From an uncultured Duncaniella sp. (GTDB taxonomy: Bacteria; Bacteroidota; Bacteroidia; Bacteroidales; Muribaculaceae), in the NCBI RefSeq assembly GCF_910578445.1, contig NZ_CAJTQC010000003.1, positions 62,001-126,000 on the forward strand: 64,000 nucleotides of DNA, given 5' to 3'. Shown one piece after another: positions 33,972-43,157 of this stretch (the first letter of the stretch is position 1; every line of letters starts with the position of its first letter). Below the pieces are notes generated by a model. The model made no database searches. It saw only the letters and a program-made list of their open reading frames with translations, and was not told the DNA's origin. A program made the translations under genes and the position numbers.

Positions 33972-34940
33972 TCACTCGCCTGTAAGAAGGCTGATGACGA
34001 GATTGAATTGGGTGTCGGAAATTCCTACTTCTTTAAGAATACTATATGCTGACGATAGTGTGAGCCTGTCGAAGTCTTCACGGCGAGGACAGATGATTGT
34101 GCCGAGCATCTCAACAGTGGCCGGACTGACGAGCAGTTTGTCATGCTCTGAATAGTAGCAAGCGGGACGGTGCTTGCCTCTTGGGATGACAAGTGTCCTT
34201 ATCGTGTTGCTTTCGGCATCATGTGTCATTGCGATGTTGACATCCGGTTCAGGTAAATCAGGATTTATTGATTTAAGAGCGTTCCATAAGCGCCGGAAGG
34301 CTGAGACAAGGGCTGAGTTATCGGTTGACTCTATTATGAAAAACGGGAAGGGTGTGGCCTTTTCGTCACTTTTGTAAAGAGAGGCGGAATTTGAATGGAT
34401 TATCTCTTTGCATAATAGCTTTGCCGATAATATGTTTGGGATTGTTTCAGTCGACACTGCCTGAAAATGGAAATGGTCTGGAGCAGATGCGCCGCAACGC
34501 GCCCCGTTGTAGAAGATGCACATCCCTGACATTTCACATGCAAGTTGAGCCATGTCAATAATACGGTTGAAACCGGGATCGATGCATTGCTCTTCGTGAC
34601 GGATTGAAGCGATTGTGAAATGTCTGCGGGCAAGTGGATAGGGGTTTACAAGTATTTCGTATCTGTCAAGAAAGCTGATTGCTGACTGTTGGGTCGGGCG
34701 GTTGTCTCTGCACAGGAAACATGGGCGCGACGAGATACTCGAAGGGTCTGTCTTGGCAGTTACGGATGCACGGCGGTGATTGACGACCATTTTGTCTATA
34801 CGCCATGACGAGCCATTGCCCGACAGGGTAAGTCGTTGACCATCGGCGAGGCTGTTGCTGATTCTGACGAAGTTATCGGCAGCCATCGGCCATTTCTCAA
34901 GTTCTGTGTCAAAGAACTTGTCATGATTCATAACGCTCAT
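33972..34940 (-). CDS. DUF4922 protein with a HIT/GalT-like HxHxQ motif
   Basis: A 322-residue cytoplasmic protein. It contains CFLCRDN (Cys74, Cys77) and, after YEILVNPYPLARRHFTIAS, the motif DHFHFQAVS, in which His156-X-His158-X-Gln160 is the nucleotide-transfer signature of the HIT/GalT/Ap4A-phosphorylase group. DUF4922 is common in Bacteroidetes and has no assigned function that I know. The motif suggests a nucleotidyltransferase or a nucleotide-sugar phosphorylase. It sits between a glycosyltransferase gene (43 bases upstream) and the SpoIID gene in a cell-wall cluster, so a role in making or splitting an NDP-sugar is plausible but not shown. Confidence 0.75.
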   Translation of the reverse strand: MSVMNHDKFFDTELEKWPMAADNFVRISNSLADGQRLTLSGNGSSWRIDKMVVNHRRASVTAKTDPSSISSRPCFLCRDNRPTQQSAISFLDRYEILVNPYPLARRHFTIASIRHEEQCIDPGFNRIIDMAQLACEMSGMCIFYNGARCGASAPDHFHFQAVSTETIPNILSAKLLCKEIIHSNSASLYKSDEKATPFPFFIIESTDNSALVSAFRRLWNALKSINPDLPEPDVNIAMTHDAESNTIRTLVIPRGKHRPACYYSEHDKLLVSPATVEMLGTIICPRREDFDRLTLSSAYSILKEVGISDTQFNLVISLLTGE

Positions 34941-34983
34941 AGGCTATTATTATGATTATTGGCAGTTGGTGAGAGCAGAATCG

Positions 34984-36324
34984 TCAGAGTCTGATTCTTG
35001 CAGCAAGTTCAAGGGTGCGTATACGGTCCTTATATAAATTATTGGCATTTATGCGTTCCTGAGACAATGCGTGGTCGGAGTTTCCTTCCCATCGGCGACA
35101 TGAGTAGAGAGATTCGTAGATTCGTCCTATACGGTATCTGCGGCTGATGGCAAGCCCCATCGCATAGTCTTCGCCATAGCTGACATCCGGGAAATTGATT
35201 TTGCGTGCGACCGGAGTGAAAAACGCACGCGGAGCGCCGAGACCGTTGATGCGAAGGGCGTTGTTCGGTCCGTTTTCGTCAGTCCATTCGGCATGGTCAA
35301 TCAGACCCGGAGGAAGTGGATTGCCGTTGAAATCAGTCAGACTATATGAACCGATAACCAAGGCGCAGTTCTGTTCATGAAACTTGTCGACAATCATCTG
35401 GAGGGTATCAGGACGGTTGTATATGTCATCGCTGTCAAGTTGAATTGCGAAACGACCGCAGAAGTCTGAATTAATACCGAGATTCCAGCAACCGCCTATG
35501 CCCGGGGCAGGACCTTCGTGAACTGAGGTGTCGATGATTTTTAACCGTGGTTCGGATTCGGCTATGGATGTGAGGATTTCAGATGTTCCGTCCGTGCTGC
35601 GGTTGTCGATGACTATGACATTGAAACTGAATGATGTCTTCTGGGAGAGTGCGCTTTTCACGGCATCAGCGATAGTGAGATGACGGTTGCGCACAGGAAT
35701 GATGACCGATGCCTCGACCGGGAAGTCATCTGTCTCGAAATCGAGTGTAACATGACATTCCGGGTTGACTAACGCATTAATTTCGCGTAAATGAGATGTG
35801 ACAGCCTGCTCCATTTCTATCTGTGAGGCCCGGTTGCGCGGGTCAACGTAGCTGAAGTGGGCTTCTTCGCCGGATATCTCATCGGAATTGGCAAGCGGTG
35901 AAGCTGTATAGAGCGTTTCGGGGATATGAATGATTTTCCCAAGACGTGAAAGGCGCAGACGGAGGTCATACCATCCGGCGGCATTGAAGTTGTCGGTCAT
36001 TTCAGCAACCGCTTTGCGTAACATAGCCGGATTGACAACTGCTATATGTCCGAAATCGAAATCGTCGCGCAGAGACCCTTCTTGATAATTGATGAGGCGG
36101 TTTGTATTGAAGTTTCCGCTGTTTTCGACAGGCGTGTAGAAATCGGAGTATACGATTGCAGCACCGGTGTCGTTCAGAATCTGCTCCATCCGGGTTCGTC
36201 CGGTGGCGGTGAATGTTATTTTGTGGTCTGTAAACGGTATGATTACAGGGCTGTCGGTCGACTTATCTGCATGCATTCGCATGGCTTCTGTTGAAAGTCG
36301 TGGATATGTAGTCGGTTTTGACAT
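34984..36324 (-). CDS. Family 2 glycosyltransferase with an N-terminal partial GT-like region
   Basis: A 446-residue cytoplasmic protein. The GT2 domain is residues about 204-420: ASVIIPVRNRHLTIADAVKS, VIVIDNRSTDGTSEIL, the DXD site in AIQLDSDD (295-300), and GEDYAMGLAISRRYRIG. The first 200 residues resemble the C-terminal half of another GT2 domain (AAIVYSDFYTP, GSLRDDFDFGHIAVVNP, GWYDLRLRLSRLGKIIHIPE), without its nucleotide-binding half. It has no membrane segment. The sugar donor and acceptor are unknown. It lies 29 bases after the amidase-like gene and before DUF4922. Confidence 0.85.
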   Translation of the reverse strand: MSKPTTYPRLSTEAMRMHADKSTDSPVIIPFTDHKITFTATGRTRMEQILNDTGAAIVYSDFYTPVENSGNFNTNRLINYQEGSLRDDFDFGHIAVVNPAMLRKAVAEMTDNFNAAGWYDLRLRLSRLGKIIHIPETLYTASPLANSDEISGEEAHFSYVDPRNRASQIEMEQAVTSHLREINALVNPECHVTLDFETDDFPVEASVIIPVRNRHLTIADAVKSALSQKTSFSFNVIVIDNRSTDGTSEILTSIAESEPRLKIIDTSVHEGPAPGIGGCWNLGINSDFCGRFAIQLDSDDIYNRPDTLQMIVDKFHEQNCALVIGSYSLTDFNGNPLPPGLIDHAEWTDENGPNNALRINGLGAPRAFFTPVARKINFPDVSYGEDYAMGLAISRRYRIGRIYESLYSCRRWEGNSDHALSQERINANNLYKDRIRTLELAARIRL

Positions 36325-36353
36325 TGCAGAGAAATGTGATAAATTGTTGGTTA

Positions 36354-39272
36354 TTAGGCGAGGGAATCCGGCTTGCGTTTGTCGGTTGGCGATTTGCGCC
36401 GGCGTTTCTCGTTTATTTTGTTTTCTTCTTCCTCAGAGCGTTTGGCAGTTTCTCTGGGATTCAGATTGCGTGAGTATGGATAAGGCGGCACGGTTGGGCG
36501 AGACTCAAGACCTATTATGGTTTCGGGCAATACTTTGGGCCGTGCGCCGGGATGTACACCCTCAGGCGCTGTGAAAAATTTCAGAATCTGTGCCATGAGT
36601 GCGTCGCGTTCGTATGAGCCGGTAATTGTCTCGAATGGGAATCCGATGGTAACGGCACGATGTGTCCCCGGGTCATAGGCTACACCTGCGATAAAATCGT
36701 TTTCAGTGTAGCGGAGTATCGGTCCGGCGGTTGAAGTATCCATCGGGGCGAATGATTCCGGCGATTCGACAGCGTAGCATTCGGCATTGAGCTGTTGGTT
36801 GAAGGTCAAGGAAAGGCCTCCGCGGAATTCTCCGTAGCGTGATCTGACTTCACGGACTTTGCCTGTCACAGTCGCTTTTGACTGTCGCCATTGCAGTCCG
36901 AGAACGGAATGTCCGAACTGGCTGTCGGCTACGCGCTCGTCGGGAGTGCTGTAAGCGTTGTCAAACAGGTCGCTTCCAATATAGCTTCCTGATACAAGTA
37001 AAGAGCCTCCGGCCTCACAGAAAACGTTTAATCTCTCTTTCAATGCTGCCGTAAAAGGTTTGAATTTGCGTTCTTCGGATGTTCCGACTGTGATTTCCTT
37101 TTGCTTGCCAAGAATGAGGTCGATGATAGGGGAGGCTTTGGCATTCCCATCGACAAATGCGTCTACTCCGCACGAAATGAACGGAAAGCCGGCAGCACGG
37201 ATTGACTGTCCGTGGACGAATACGAAATCAAACGTATTGCCTGCGAATACCTCAGTCTCGTGTGTGGCACGGCTTGACCCGTGGCCGGGAGCGTCGTTTG
37301 TGACCCATTTTGCTTCAGGACGGAATTCGGTCTGCTCGCCGGTGAAATGAATGTCACCGTAATAGGGGACACCGTGGTCCTCGGTATAATCGAAGCCGAT
37401 GTGTCCTTCGGCGTAAATCTCGGCAGGGCCTGATATGCGGCTAAATCCGTTGATGACAAGTACCTGTGGCTTGTCACTTCCGGCAATGTCGCAGACCGAA
37501 AGTATTTCTGACGGAAAACTGATGCCTCCGTCGTTGGCTGCCACAATTTTGAAACTGTGGATTTGGTCATCGGAAATGCTTATGCTTACAGATGGCTTGT
37601 CGACAACTTCAAGTTCGGTGAAAGCACCGTTGTTAATTCGTTCATATACGATGTAGTAGGTCGGTTTGGCCGTCGGTTCGAGCGGATCTTCAACCCCTCT
37701 CCATGAAAGTGTATAATTTCCGTTATTCCCTGAGATAGAGAAGTGGCTGACCGGGAGCGGTTCGACCACGTATGGAATACCATCCTTCTCATGAAGGTAT
37801 TTCAATATTCCTTTATATATCGCACGGCTGACAGTGAAACGGAATGTCGGGTCAAGGCCATAACGCATGTCGGCGAAATTCTGATGGCTAAGCAGTTCGA
37901 TGAGCATTGCCGGCACTTGTGGTTCCATTGCTTCGTGATATGGTCTGTCGCGAAGCTTTCTCCGGTTCCATGTCGGTTCATATAAAGTCTGTATGTCGTT
38001 GACTATCTGATCGGTCACAAGTTCGGCATAGCGCAAGGATGTTGTGCGCGATTCCCCGTTGCCGAGTTTCGCGCCTTTTGAATAGACGATTGGCATAGTG
38101 CCTATTGTCTCTCCGGGGCCTGACGTTGTGCCTGCATCGGTATGAAAGGCGAATGACAGGTCAATCGGTATCCCGAGACCCTTTTGTCCGGGTAGCTCAG
38201 ACGAGCCTCCGGCGAGATAATTGACCCACATTCCGCGGCTTTTATAATCATCTTCATAGTCATTTTTACCTTCGGTGACACTATAGACACTTGCCGGAAT
38301 ACCGGCCCATTGCATCCAGTAGCGTGCTCCTTCAGTGAATCGCGGATAAGTGCTGACAGTCGCTTCACCGCCTGCTGTCGAACGGCTTACGTTACCCATA
38401 CCACCGCCTATTTTTACGGCGTCGGCCGTAATCAGCCGATTTTCCTCGGCTGATACGTTGAGTAGTTCGACAACAGGAGTCTTGCTGCGTCCGGCAGCAA
38501 ATGGAAACGAGCCGAGGTATATCCATGTACCGCCTCCAATGCGCTGGTTTACTTCGAATTCCTTGCTTCCGGCGAGTGAGTTGACTATATAGCGGGCATC
38601 GCTGGCGCTTTTGGGAAGTGATGCGTAGCTGACATATACGGCATAAGTGCCGGCTTTCTTGAAATCGGCATACCAGCAGGCTGCCGATGCTTTATCGGCA
38701 TCGGTGACAGTCTGTATCTGTCGGACAGATCCCATCCGGAATGGATTGTCTGTGCCTGTCAATATCTCCTTCTTATATCCGAATCCTTTGACACCATCGG
38801 CTGTATGCCATTTTTTAGCACGATTTTTCTCTTCATATCCTTTCTGGGCATATCCACCGTCGAAATCAACTATTATTTCCTGAGTGCTGACATCGCGCTC
38901 TCGTGGTGTGAGCACATAAGCTCCGGCGTTTTCAAGCATTGGAATCAGATAGGGGAGCACATATGCCTGAGGATACAGGTCCTCGACTGTACCCATAAGC
39001 CGAGCGCGCTGCCATGTCCATCTGTCTTCATTCTGGTCGAAATATCTTCCATGACTCTGCCACAATGCGATGTTTTTCCCACTGAGGCCATTGGGAGCGG
39101 CAGGAGAATCCACGCTGCGCACGAATGGTTCGCGTGCAGGCCGTGGAACAGACGGAGTCGAGACGACTTTAGTTGTCTTGGCTCGTTTTGACTTGCGTCC
39201 TTTGGGTGCTTTCGGAGCAGCCTCCGCACACAGGGCGCATATGATCAGGAGTATTGACAGTAGCTTTTTCAT
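36354..39272 (-). CDS. Secreted N-acetylmuramoyl-L-alanine amidase-like protein with golvesin/FnIII domains
   Basis: A 972-residue secreted protein (signal peptide 1-19, cut at AEA/AP) with a basic linker (20-50). An Amidase_3-like fold appears in two pieces: IALWQSHGRYFDQNEDRW (about 67-110) and AFHTDAGTTSG to PAMLIELLSHQNFADMRYG (about 380-480). These carry His and Glu residues expected for zinc binding. Between them, about 190-300, is a golvesin/XLY-CBD-like beta domain with FKKAGTYAVYVSYASL and WIYLGSFPFA. A fibronectin III-like domain (about 505-590) and a large C-terminal region follow. Such proteins are often named xanthan lyase in databases, but no lyase signature is seen. It would cut peptide stems from peptidoglycan and is the first gene of the cell-wall cluster. 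Confidence 0.75.
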   Translation of the reverse strand: MKKLLSILLIICALCAEAAPKAPKGRKSKRAKTTKVVSTPSVPRPAREPFVRSVDSPAAPNGLSGKNIALWQSHGRYFDQNEDRWTWQRARLMGTVEDLYPQAYVLPYLIPMLENAGAYVLTPRERDVSTQEIIVDFDGGYAQKGYEEKNRAKKWHTADGVKGFGYKKEILTGTDNPFRMGSVRQIQTVTDADKASAACWYADFKKAGTYAVYVSYASLPKSASDARYIVNSLAGSKEFEVNQRIGGGTWIYLGSFPFAAGRSKTPVVELLNVSAEENRLITADAVKIGGGMGNVSRSTAGGEATVSTYPRFTEGARYWMQWAGIPASVYSVTEGKNDYEDDYKSRGMWVNYLAGGSSELPGQKGLGIPIDLSFAFHTDAGTTSGPGETIGTMPIVYSKGAKLGNGESRTTSLRYAELVTDQIVNDIQTLYEPTWNRRKLRDRPYHEAMEPQVPAMLIELLSHQNFADMRYGLDPTFRFTVSRAIYKGILKYLHEKDGIPYVVEPLPVSHFSISGNNGNYTLSWRGVEDPLEPTAKPTYYIVYERINNGAFTELEVVDKPSVSISISDDQIHSFKIVAANDGGISFPSEILSVCDIAGSDKPQVLVINGFSRISGPAEIYAEGHIGFDYTEDHGVPYYGDIHFTGEQTEFRPEAKWVTNDAPGHGSSRATHETEVFAGNTFDFVFVHGQSIRAAGFPFISCGVDAFVDGNAKASPIIDLILGKQKEITVGTSEERKFKPFTAALKERLNVFCEAGGSLLVSGSYIGSDLFDNAYSTPDERVADSQFGHSVLGLQWRQSKATVTGKVREVRSRYGEFRGGLSLTFNQQLNAECYAVESPESFAPMDTSTAGPILRYTENDFIAGVAYDPGTHRAVTIGFPFETITGSYERDALMAQILKFFTAPEGVHPGARPKVLPETIIGLESRPTVPPYPYSRNLNPRETAKRSEEEENKINEKRRRKSPTDKRKPDSLA

Positions 39273-39751
39273 AATTCAGGGCCTCCTGTCGTTTATAACA
39301 CCGCAGAATGTCTGCAAAAGTCCCCTGCAAGGGTAAAAATCCTTTGATTTCAATAACTTTCGCTTTTCAAACACGGATATTAAGTCTTTTTAATCATGGA
39401 CAGGAATTGTTTACGGATGTAAAGATACGAAAAAAGACGGAAAGTTGTGAATAGTGGATTAAACAGCGTCTTCCTATTGGTTAAATCGGTGTTGCATGGA
39501 GTGGAAAAGAGCTGTTAATTCAGTTTTTGGGGGAGTGACTATTGCCGTAGTCACTCCCCCTTGCAGATGGGTGAACACCTCCTTTCTGTGGCCGGATGGT
39601 GGATTGTGCTGACATCAGAAGGATTATAAGGGTGTCATGAATCCTCGGGCCACACAATTTTTAGTTGATTTGATTGCGGTTTCTTGTTTCAAGTGATGAT
39701 TATCAAATGTCACATTTCAAAGAATATGCGGTCTCGGTTCGCAGATACTTT
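39273..39751. other. 479-base gap between the histidine kinase and amidase-like genes
   Basis: Both flanking genes read on the minus strand. The gap holds a GC-rich hairpin (39529-39560) and, 148 bases before the amidase-like gene, minus-strand TATCTTTA (39420-39427), one base off the -7 consensus, without a clear -33 element. No gene or RNA is recognised. Confidence 0.55.
39529..39560 (-). terminator. Hairpin after the histidine kinase gene
   Basis: Arms 39529-39541 and 39548-39560 are perfectly complementary over 13 bases, with G5/C5 ends and a 6-base loop. No T-tract follows on the minus strand, so this is not a classical terminator, but it is a very stable structure 190 bases past the kinase stop. 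Confidence 0.5.
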
Positions 39752-41203
39752 TCAGGCGTTGTGGATTGTGAGCACAAAAGATGCGCCCGAAGTTACGCCG
39801 GGGTCAAGAGTCAGAGTCCCGTTGATTTTTTCGGCGCGCAGAGCGCAGATGGGGAGGCCGAGGCGGTCGCCTTCGGATATATCGCATTGCGACGAGAATG
39901 CCGTGAATAGGGTTTCGCGGTCGGCTTCAGGGATGCCGGGGCCGGAATCAGTAACGATAAACTGGTTGACTTTAGCTCCGCGTTTTTTGTAGCTCAATGT
40001 TATTTTTCCTCCTTCCGGAGTATATTTTGCCGCATTTTGAAGCAGATGGGTGAGTATCTTGCCAACTTCCTGAGGATTGATGAGCGCATATCCTTTGGTC
40101 CCGTTGAGTGTGACGGTGACCCGCGGACGAACGAGCGGACGGACTTTCGCCACGATGGTCTCACAGAAAGTGTCGAGATTCGTCTCTTCAAGTCCGCTAT
40201 CAGCCGAAGTCTCGGAATTTTCGACATCAGACAGTTCGCCTACGCGTTTTACGTAGCCACGGAGATTCTGTACGGCCGGGTCGGATTGGTCAAGTCGTTC
40301 GAGCGTCGGTTCCATCTGCGACGACATGTTGTGGAGAATCGCGCTCTTGGCTGCGCTTTGCGCGTTGGCTGCCTCGACCGATTTCTTCATGCGTCGGTTC
40401 TTTGCAAGAATGCGGAAATAGAAGAGCGCGCCGACGGCGAGTGCGGCTACTGCGATGACAAATAGGGTGATGAAAGTGACTATCCATCCTGTACGGGTGG
40501 CAATCGTGTGGTCCTTCTCAGCGATTGTCTCCTGAGAGTCGGCATACTCTTTCTTCACCTTTCCAAGTTCGCTATGGGCCGTGAGAGCCTCGATCGAGTC
40601 AGACCACTGCATGTAGTTTTCATACGTATGCTCGACCAGTTCGGCATCGCCTGCCGATACGGCTCTGTCGATAAGCGAACGGTAGGCCTTGTCGGCAGCG
40701 GTATAGTCTTTTGAATTGTCATACTGCTTTATAAGCCGGGCGATGCAAAGGTCGCCTTTGGCATTCTGGTCTATCGAATAGTAGTATTGCGCTTCGTTGA
40801 AGAGCATATCGGTGGCAATTTCCTTTGTGCCGGCTTTTTTTGCGAAGTTGCCCATTCGCGAAAGGGCTTTAAACGCCGAGTCATTGTTTTTGAGGTGGCG
40901 GTAAGCCTCGTAGCGTGCTTTTTCGGTGGTATAGCGGACAGCTGGGAGCGAATCGGGAGCGACTCCGTTTTGAGCAAGGGTCTTGTCGAAATTGCCGAGC
41001 AGGCGGAATGCGCCGTCATAGTTATGCGCATTCACACATACGGCTGCCGCTGCGGCCGCTGATTGCGCAGCCGGGAGATACTGATGCGCTGATATGCGCG
41101 AATTATATGCCTTGAGGTGAGCGTTGAGCTCGCTCTGGGTGTCGGCGAGAAGGCCGAGGGCTGAAAGGGAGAGTGCCAGCGCCAGTGAAATCAATCGTCT
41201 CAT
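39752..41203 (-). CDS. Orphan membrane sensor histidine kinase with TPR-like sensor region
   Basis: A 483-residue protein. A signal peptide (1-20) is followed by a helical, alanine-rich periplasmic region (about 22-230) resembling tetratricopeptide repeats, a transmembrane segment (about 240-264), a dimerisation helix with KSAILHNMSSQMEPTL (His291 is the likely phospho-acceptor), and an ATPase domain with LLQNAAKYTPEGG (N box), VTDSGPGIPEADRETLF (G1, F) and a short, atypical GDRLGLPIC (G2). No HAMP and no receiver domain are present. No response regulator gene is adjacent, so its partner is unknown. It is transcribed away from parA, with a 192-base divergent gap. Confidence 0.87.
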   Translation of the reverse strand: MRRLISLALALSLSALGLLADTQSELNAHLKAYNSRISAHQYLPAAQSAAAAAAVCVNAHNYDGAFRLLGNFDKTLAQNGVAPDSLPAVRYTTEKARYEAYRHLKNNDSAFKALSRMGNFAKKAGTKEIATDMLFNEAQYYYSIDQNAKGDLCIARLIKQYDNSKDYTAADKAYRSLIDRAVSAGDAELVEHTYENYMQWSDSIEALTAHSELGKVKKEYADSQETIAEKDHTIATRTGWIVTFITLFVIAVAALAVGALFYFRILAKNRRMKKSVEAANAQSAAKSAILHNMSSQMEPTLERLDQSDPAVQNLRGYVKRVGELSDVENSETSADSGLEETNLDTFCETIVAKVRPLVRPRVTVTLNGTKGYALINPQEVGKILTHLLQNAAKYTPEGGKITLSYKKRGAKVNQFIVTDSGPGIPEADRETLFTAFSSQCDISEGDRLGLPICALRAEKINGTLTLDPGVTSGASFVLTIHNA

Positions 41204-41395
41204 AATAAAATAGGTGTGAATTGTTGTCGTGAGTGTTTATTTATCTAACATGTCACAGAGCTTTAATGTTTAGAAGGATGTTTATTAACAATCGCTGCGA
41301 GTTTTCAACATTTTAACACGTTTTGGGTATTGTAAGGGTGGTTGTTAACAATATTATTTGTTACTTTGTATCAGAAAATTGATAATAAAGACCTT

Positions 41396-42172
41396 ATGGG
41401 TAAAATCATTGCTATCGCCAATCAAAAGGGCGGTGTAGGAAAAACCACGACAACCATCAATCTCGCAGCATCTCTTGCTGCCGAAGGGAAAAAGACTCTG
41501 ATTATTGATGCCGATCCTCAGGCAAATGCCACTTCGGGCTACGGTATCGATCCAAAATCAATGGCCTCGTCGATTTACGAATGTCTTGTCGACGATTATC
41601 CTGTGGCGGGTTCACAGGTGGGGACTTGTTGCGAGGGGCTCGACCTTGTCGGTTCGCGCATAGACCTCGCAGGTGCGGAAATCGAACTTATCAACAAGCC
41701 GTCGCGTGAAAATGTGCTTAAAAGAGCCGTTGGCGATGTGGCCGATGCCTACGATTTCATACTGATTGACTGCTCTCCCTCTCTCGGACTCATCACTGTC
41801 AACGCTCTGACTGCCGCCGATTCGGTGATTATACCGGTGCAGGCTGAGTATTTCGCTCTTGAAGGTATCACGAAACTGCTCAACACCATACGTATCATCA
41901 AGTCGAAGCTCAACCCTGCGCTCGAAATCGAAGGCTTCCTACTGACGATGTATGACGCCCGTCTTCGTCTGGCCAATCAGATTTACGAGGAGCTCAAGGG
42001 GCATTTTGGCCCGATGGTGTTTGACACGGTGATTCCGCGCAACATCCGTCTGAGCGAAGCTCCGAGCCACGGGCTTCCGGCCTTGCTCTATGATCCGCTT
42101 TCGCGCGGGGCTACGTCGCACATCTCTCTCGCCCGCGAACTCATTTCGAAAAATCAGGCGAAAGCATCCTGA
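41396..42172 (+). CDS. parA: ParA/Soj chromosome-partitioning ATPase
   Basis: A 258-residue ParA. The deviant Walker A motif is ANQKGGVGKTTT (Lys11, Lys16), with IIDADPQANATSGYG as switch I, DFILIDCSPSLGLIT as Walker B, and PVQAEYFALEGITKL downstream. ParA binds DNA in its ATP form and moves ParB-parS complexes to separate chromosome origins. The frame is open 18 codons further upstream, but MGKIIAIANQ is the usual ParA start, so I chose ATG 41396. parB follows after 31 bases. Confidence 0.97.
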   Translation: MGKIIAIANQKGGVGKTTTTINLAASLAAEGKKTLIIDADPQANATSGYGIDPKSMASSIYECLVDDYPVAGSQVGTCCEGLDLVGSRIDLAGAEIELINKPSRENVLKRAVGDVADAYDFILIDCSPSLGLITVNALTAADSVIIPVQAEYFALEGITKLLNTIRIIKSKLNPALEIEGFLLTMYDARLRLANQIYEELKGHFGPMVFDTVIPRNIRLSEAPSHGLPALLYDPLSRGATSHISLARELISKNQAKAS

Positions 42173-42203
42173 CATAATCAACTAATTTACATCTGAATTA
42201 AAA

Positions 42204-43085
42204 ATGCTGCCAAAACGTCCGGCTCTCGGCCGCGGACTTGATTCGCTCATAGCGATGGACGACGCTCCAGCCCGTGGCACATCGGCCATTAACGACATAG
42301 AGATTTCGCGAATCTCTCCAAACCCAGATCAGCCTCGAAGCCTCTTTGACGAAGAGTCGCTTGAAGAGCTGTCGCGATCAATACGTGAACTCGGCATCAT
42401 CCAGCCGCTGTCATTGCGCAAGACCGGGCCGGATACCTATCAGATTATCGCCGGTGAGCGTCGCTACCGTGCTGCCATCATGGCCGGACTGACCACTGTC
42501 CCGGCCTACATACGCACGGCAAATGATCTGGAGCTGACCGAAATGGCGCTCATCGAGAATATCCAGCGCGAGGATCTCAACGCAATTGAAATCGCGCTGA
42601 CATTCAAGAAACTTATCGAGCAATACAATCTTACGCAGGAGCGCCTGAGCGAACGAATCGGCAAGAAGCGCACTACCATCGCAAATTTCCTGCGCCTGCT
42701 CCGTCTGCCTGCCGACGTGCAGCTCGGACTGCGCGACAAGCGCATTGACATGGGCCATGCACGCGCCCTGCTGAGCATCGACGACCCAAAGCTCCAGCTG
42801 AGGCTCTATGAGGAGATTCTAAAACATGGCCTTTCGGTGCGCAAGGTCGAGGAGCTTGCCAAAAAATATCAGCAGGCGGCTCTCGAAGGGACAACCCCTG
42901 CCGACGAGAGCAAAAGACTTTCTAACAATGATTATGATATTTTAAAGAATCATCTCTCGCAGCGCTTCAGCACTCCGGTTAAGCTCACATGCGACGCTTC
43001 CGGCAAGGGGAAAATATCATTTTCTTTCCGCGACGAGGCGGAACTTGAAAGATTAATTGCTATCTTTGACACTGCAAAACAGTGA
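42204..43085 (+). CDS. parB: ParB/Spo0J chromosome-partitioning protein
   Basis: A 293-residue ParB. It starts with RPALGRGLDSLIAMDD, followed by the ParB/Srx CTPase domain with SPNPDQPRSLFDEESLEELS and box II GERRYRAAIMAGL, MALIENIQREDLNAIE, a helix-turn-helix near IGKKRTTIANFLRLLRLP, and a C-terminal dimerisation region with KISFSFRDEAELERLIAIF. ParB binds parS near the origin and loads CTP-dependent clamps. I searched by eye for a parS palindrome of the GTTTCACGTGAAAC type and found none in the window. Confidence 0.97.
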   Translation: MLPKRPALGRGLDSLIAMDDAPARGTSAINDIEISRISPNPDQPRSLFDEESLEELSRSIRELGIIQPLSLRKTGPDTYQIIAGERRYRAAIMAGLTTVPAYIRTANDLELTEMALIENIQREDLNAIEIALTFKKLIEQYNLTQERLSERIGKKRTTIANFLRLLRLPADVQLGLRDKRIDMGHARALLSIDDPKLQLRLYEEILKHGLSVRKVEELAKKYQQAALEGTTPADESKRLSNNDYDILKNHLSQRFSTPVKLTCDASGKGKISFSFRDEAELERLIAIFDTAKQ

Positions 43086-43157
43086 ATGGCCGGAATCGTA
43101 GATTGCCCGGTATTTGCGGGTTTGTCTAACGGTTTGAACGCCAGTTAAATAACTAAG

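Noticed and set aside
36354..39272. Xanthan lyase annotation for the 972-residue protein
   Set aside because: Motifs fit a split amidase and golvesin-type domain; no polysaccharide-lyase signature was seen.
39561..39680. Possible tRNA in the gap after the histidine kinase
   Set aside because: The sequence does not fold into a cloverleaf with the conserved TTC arm; no CCA-side acceptor stem is formed.
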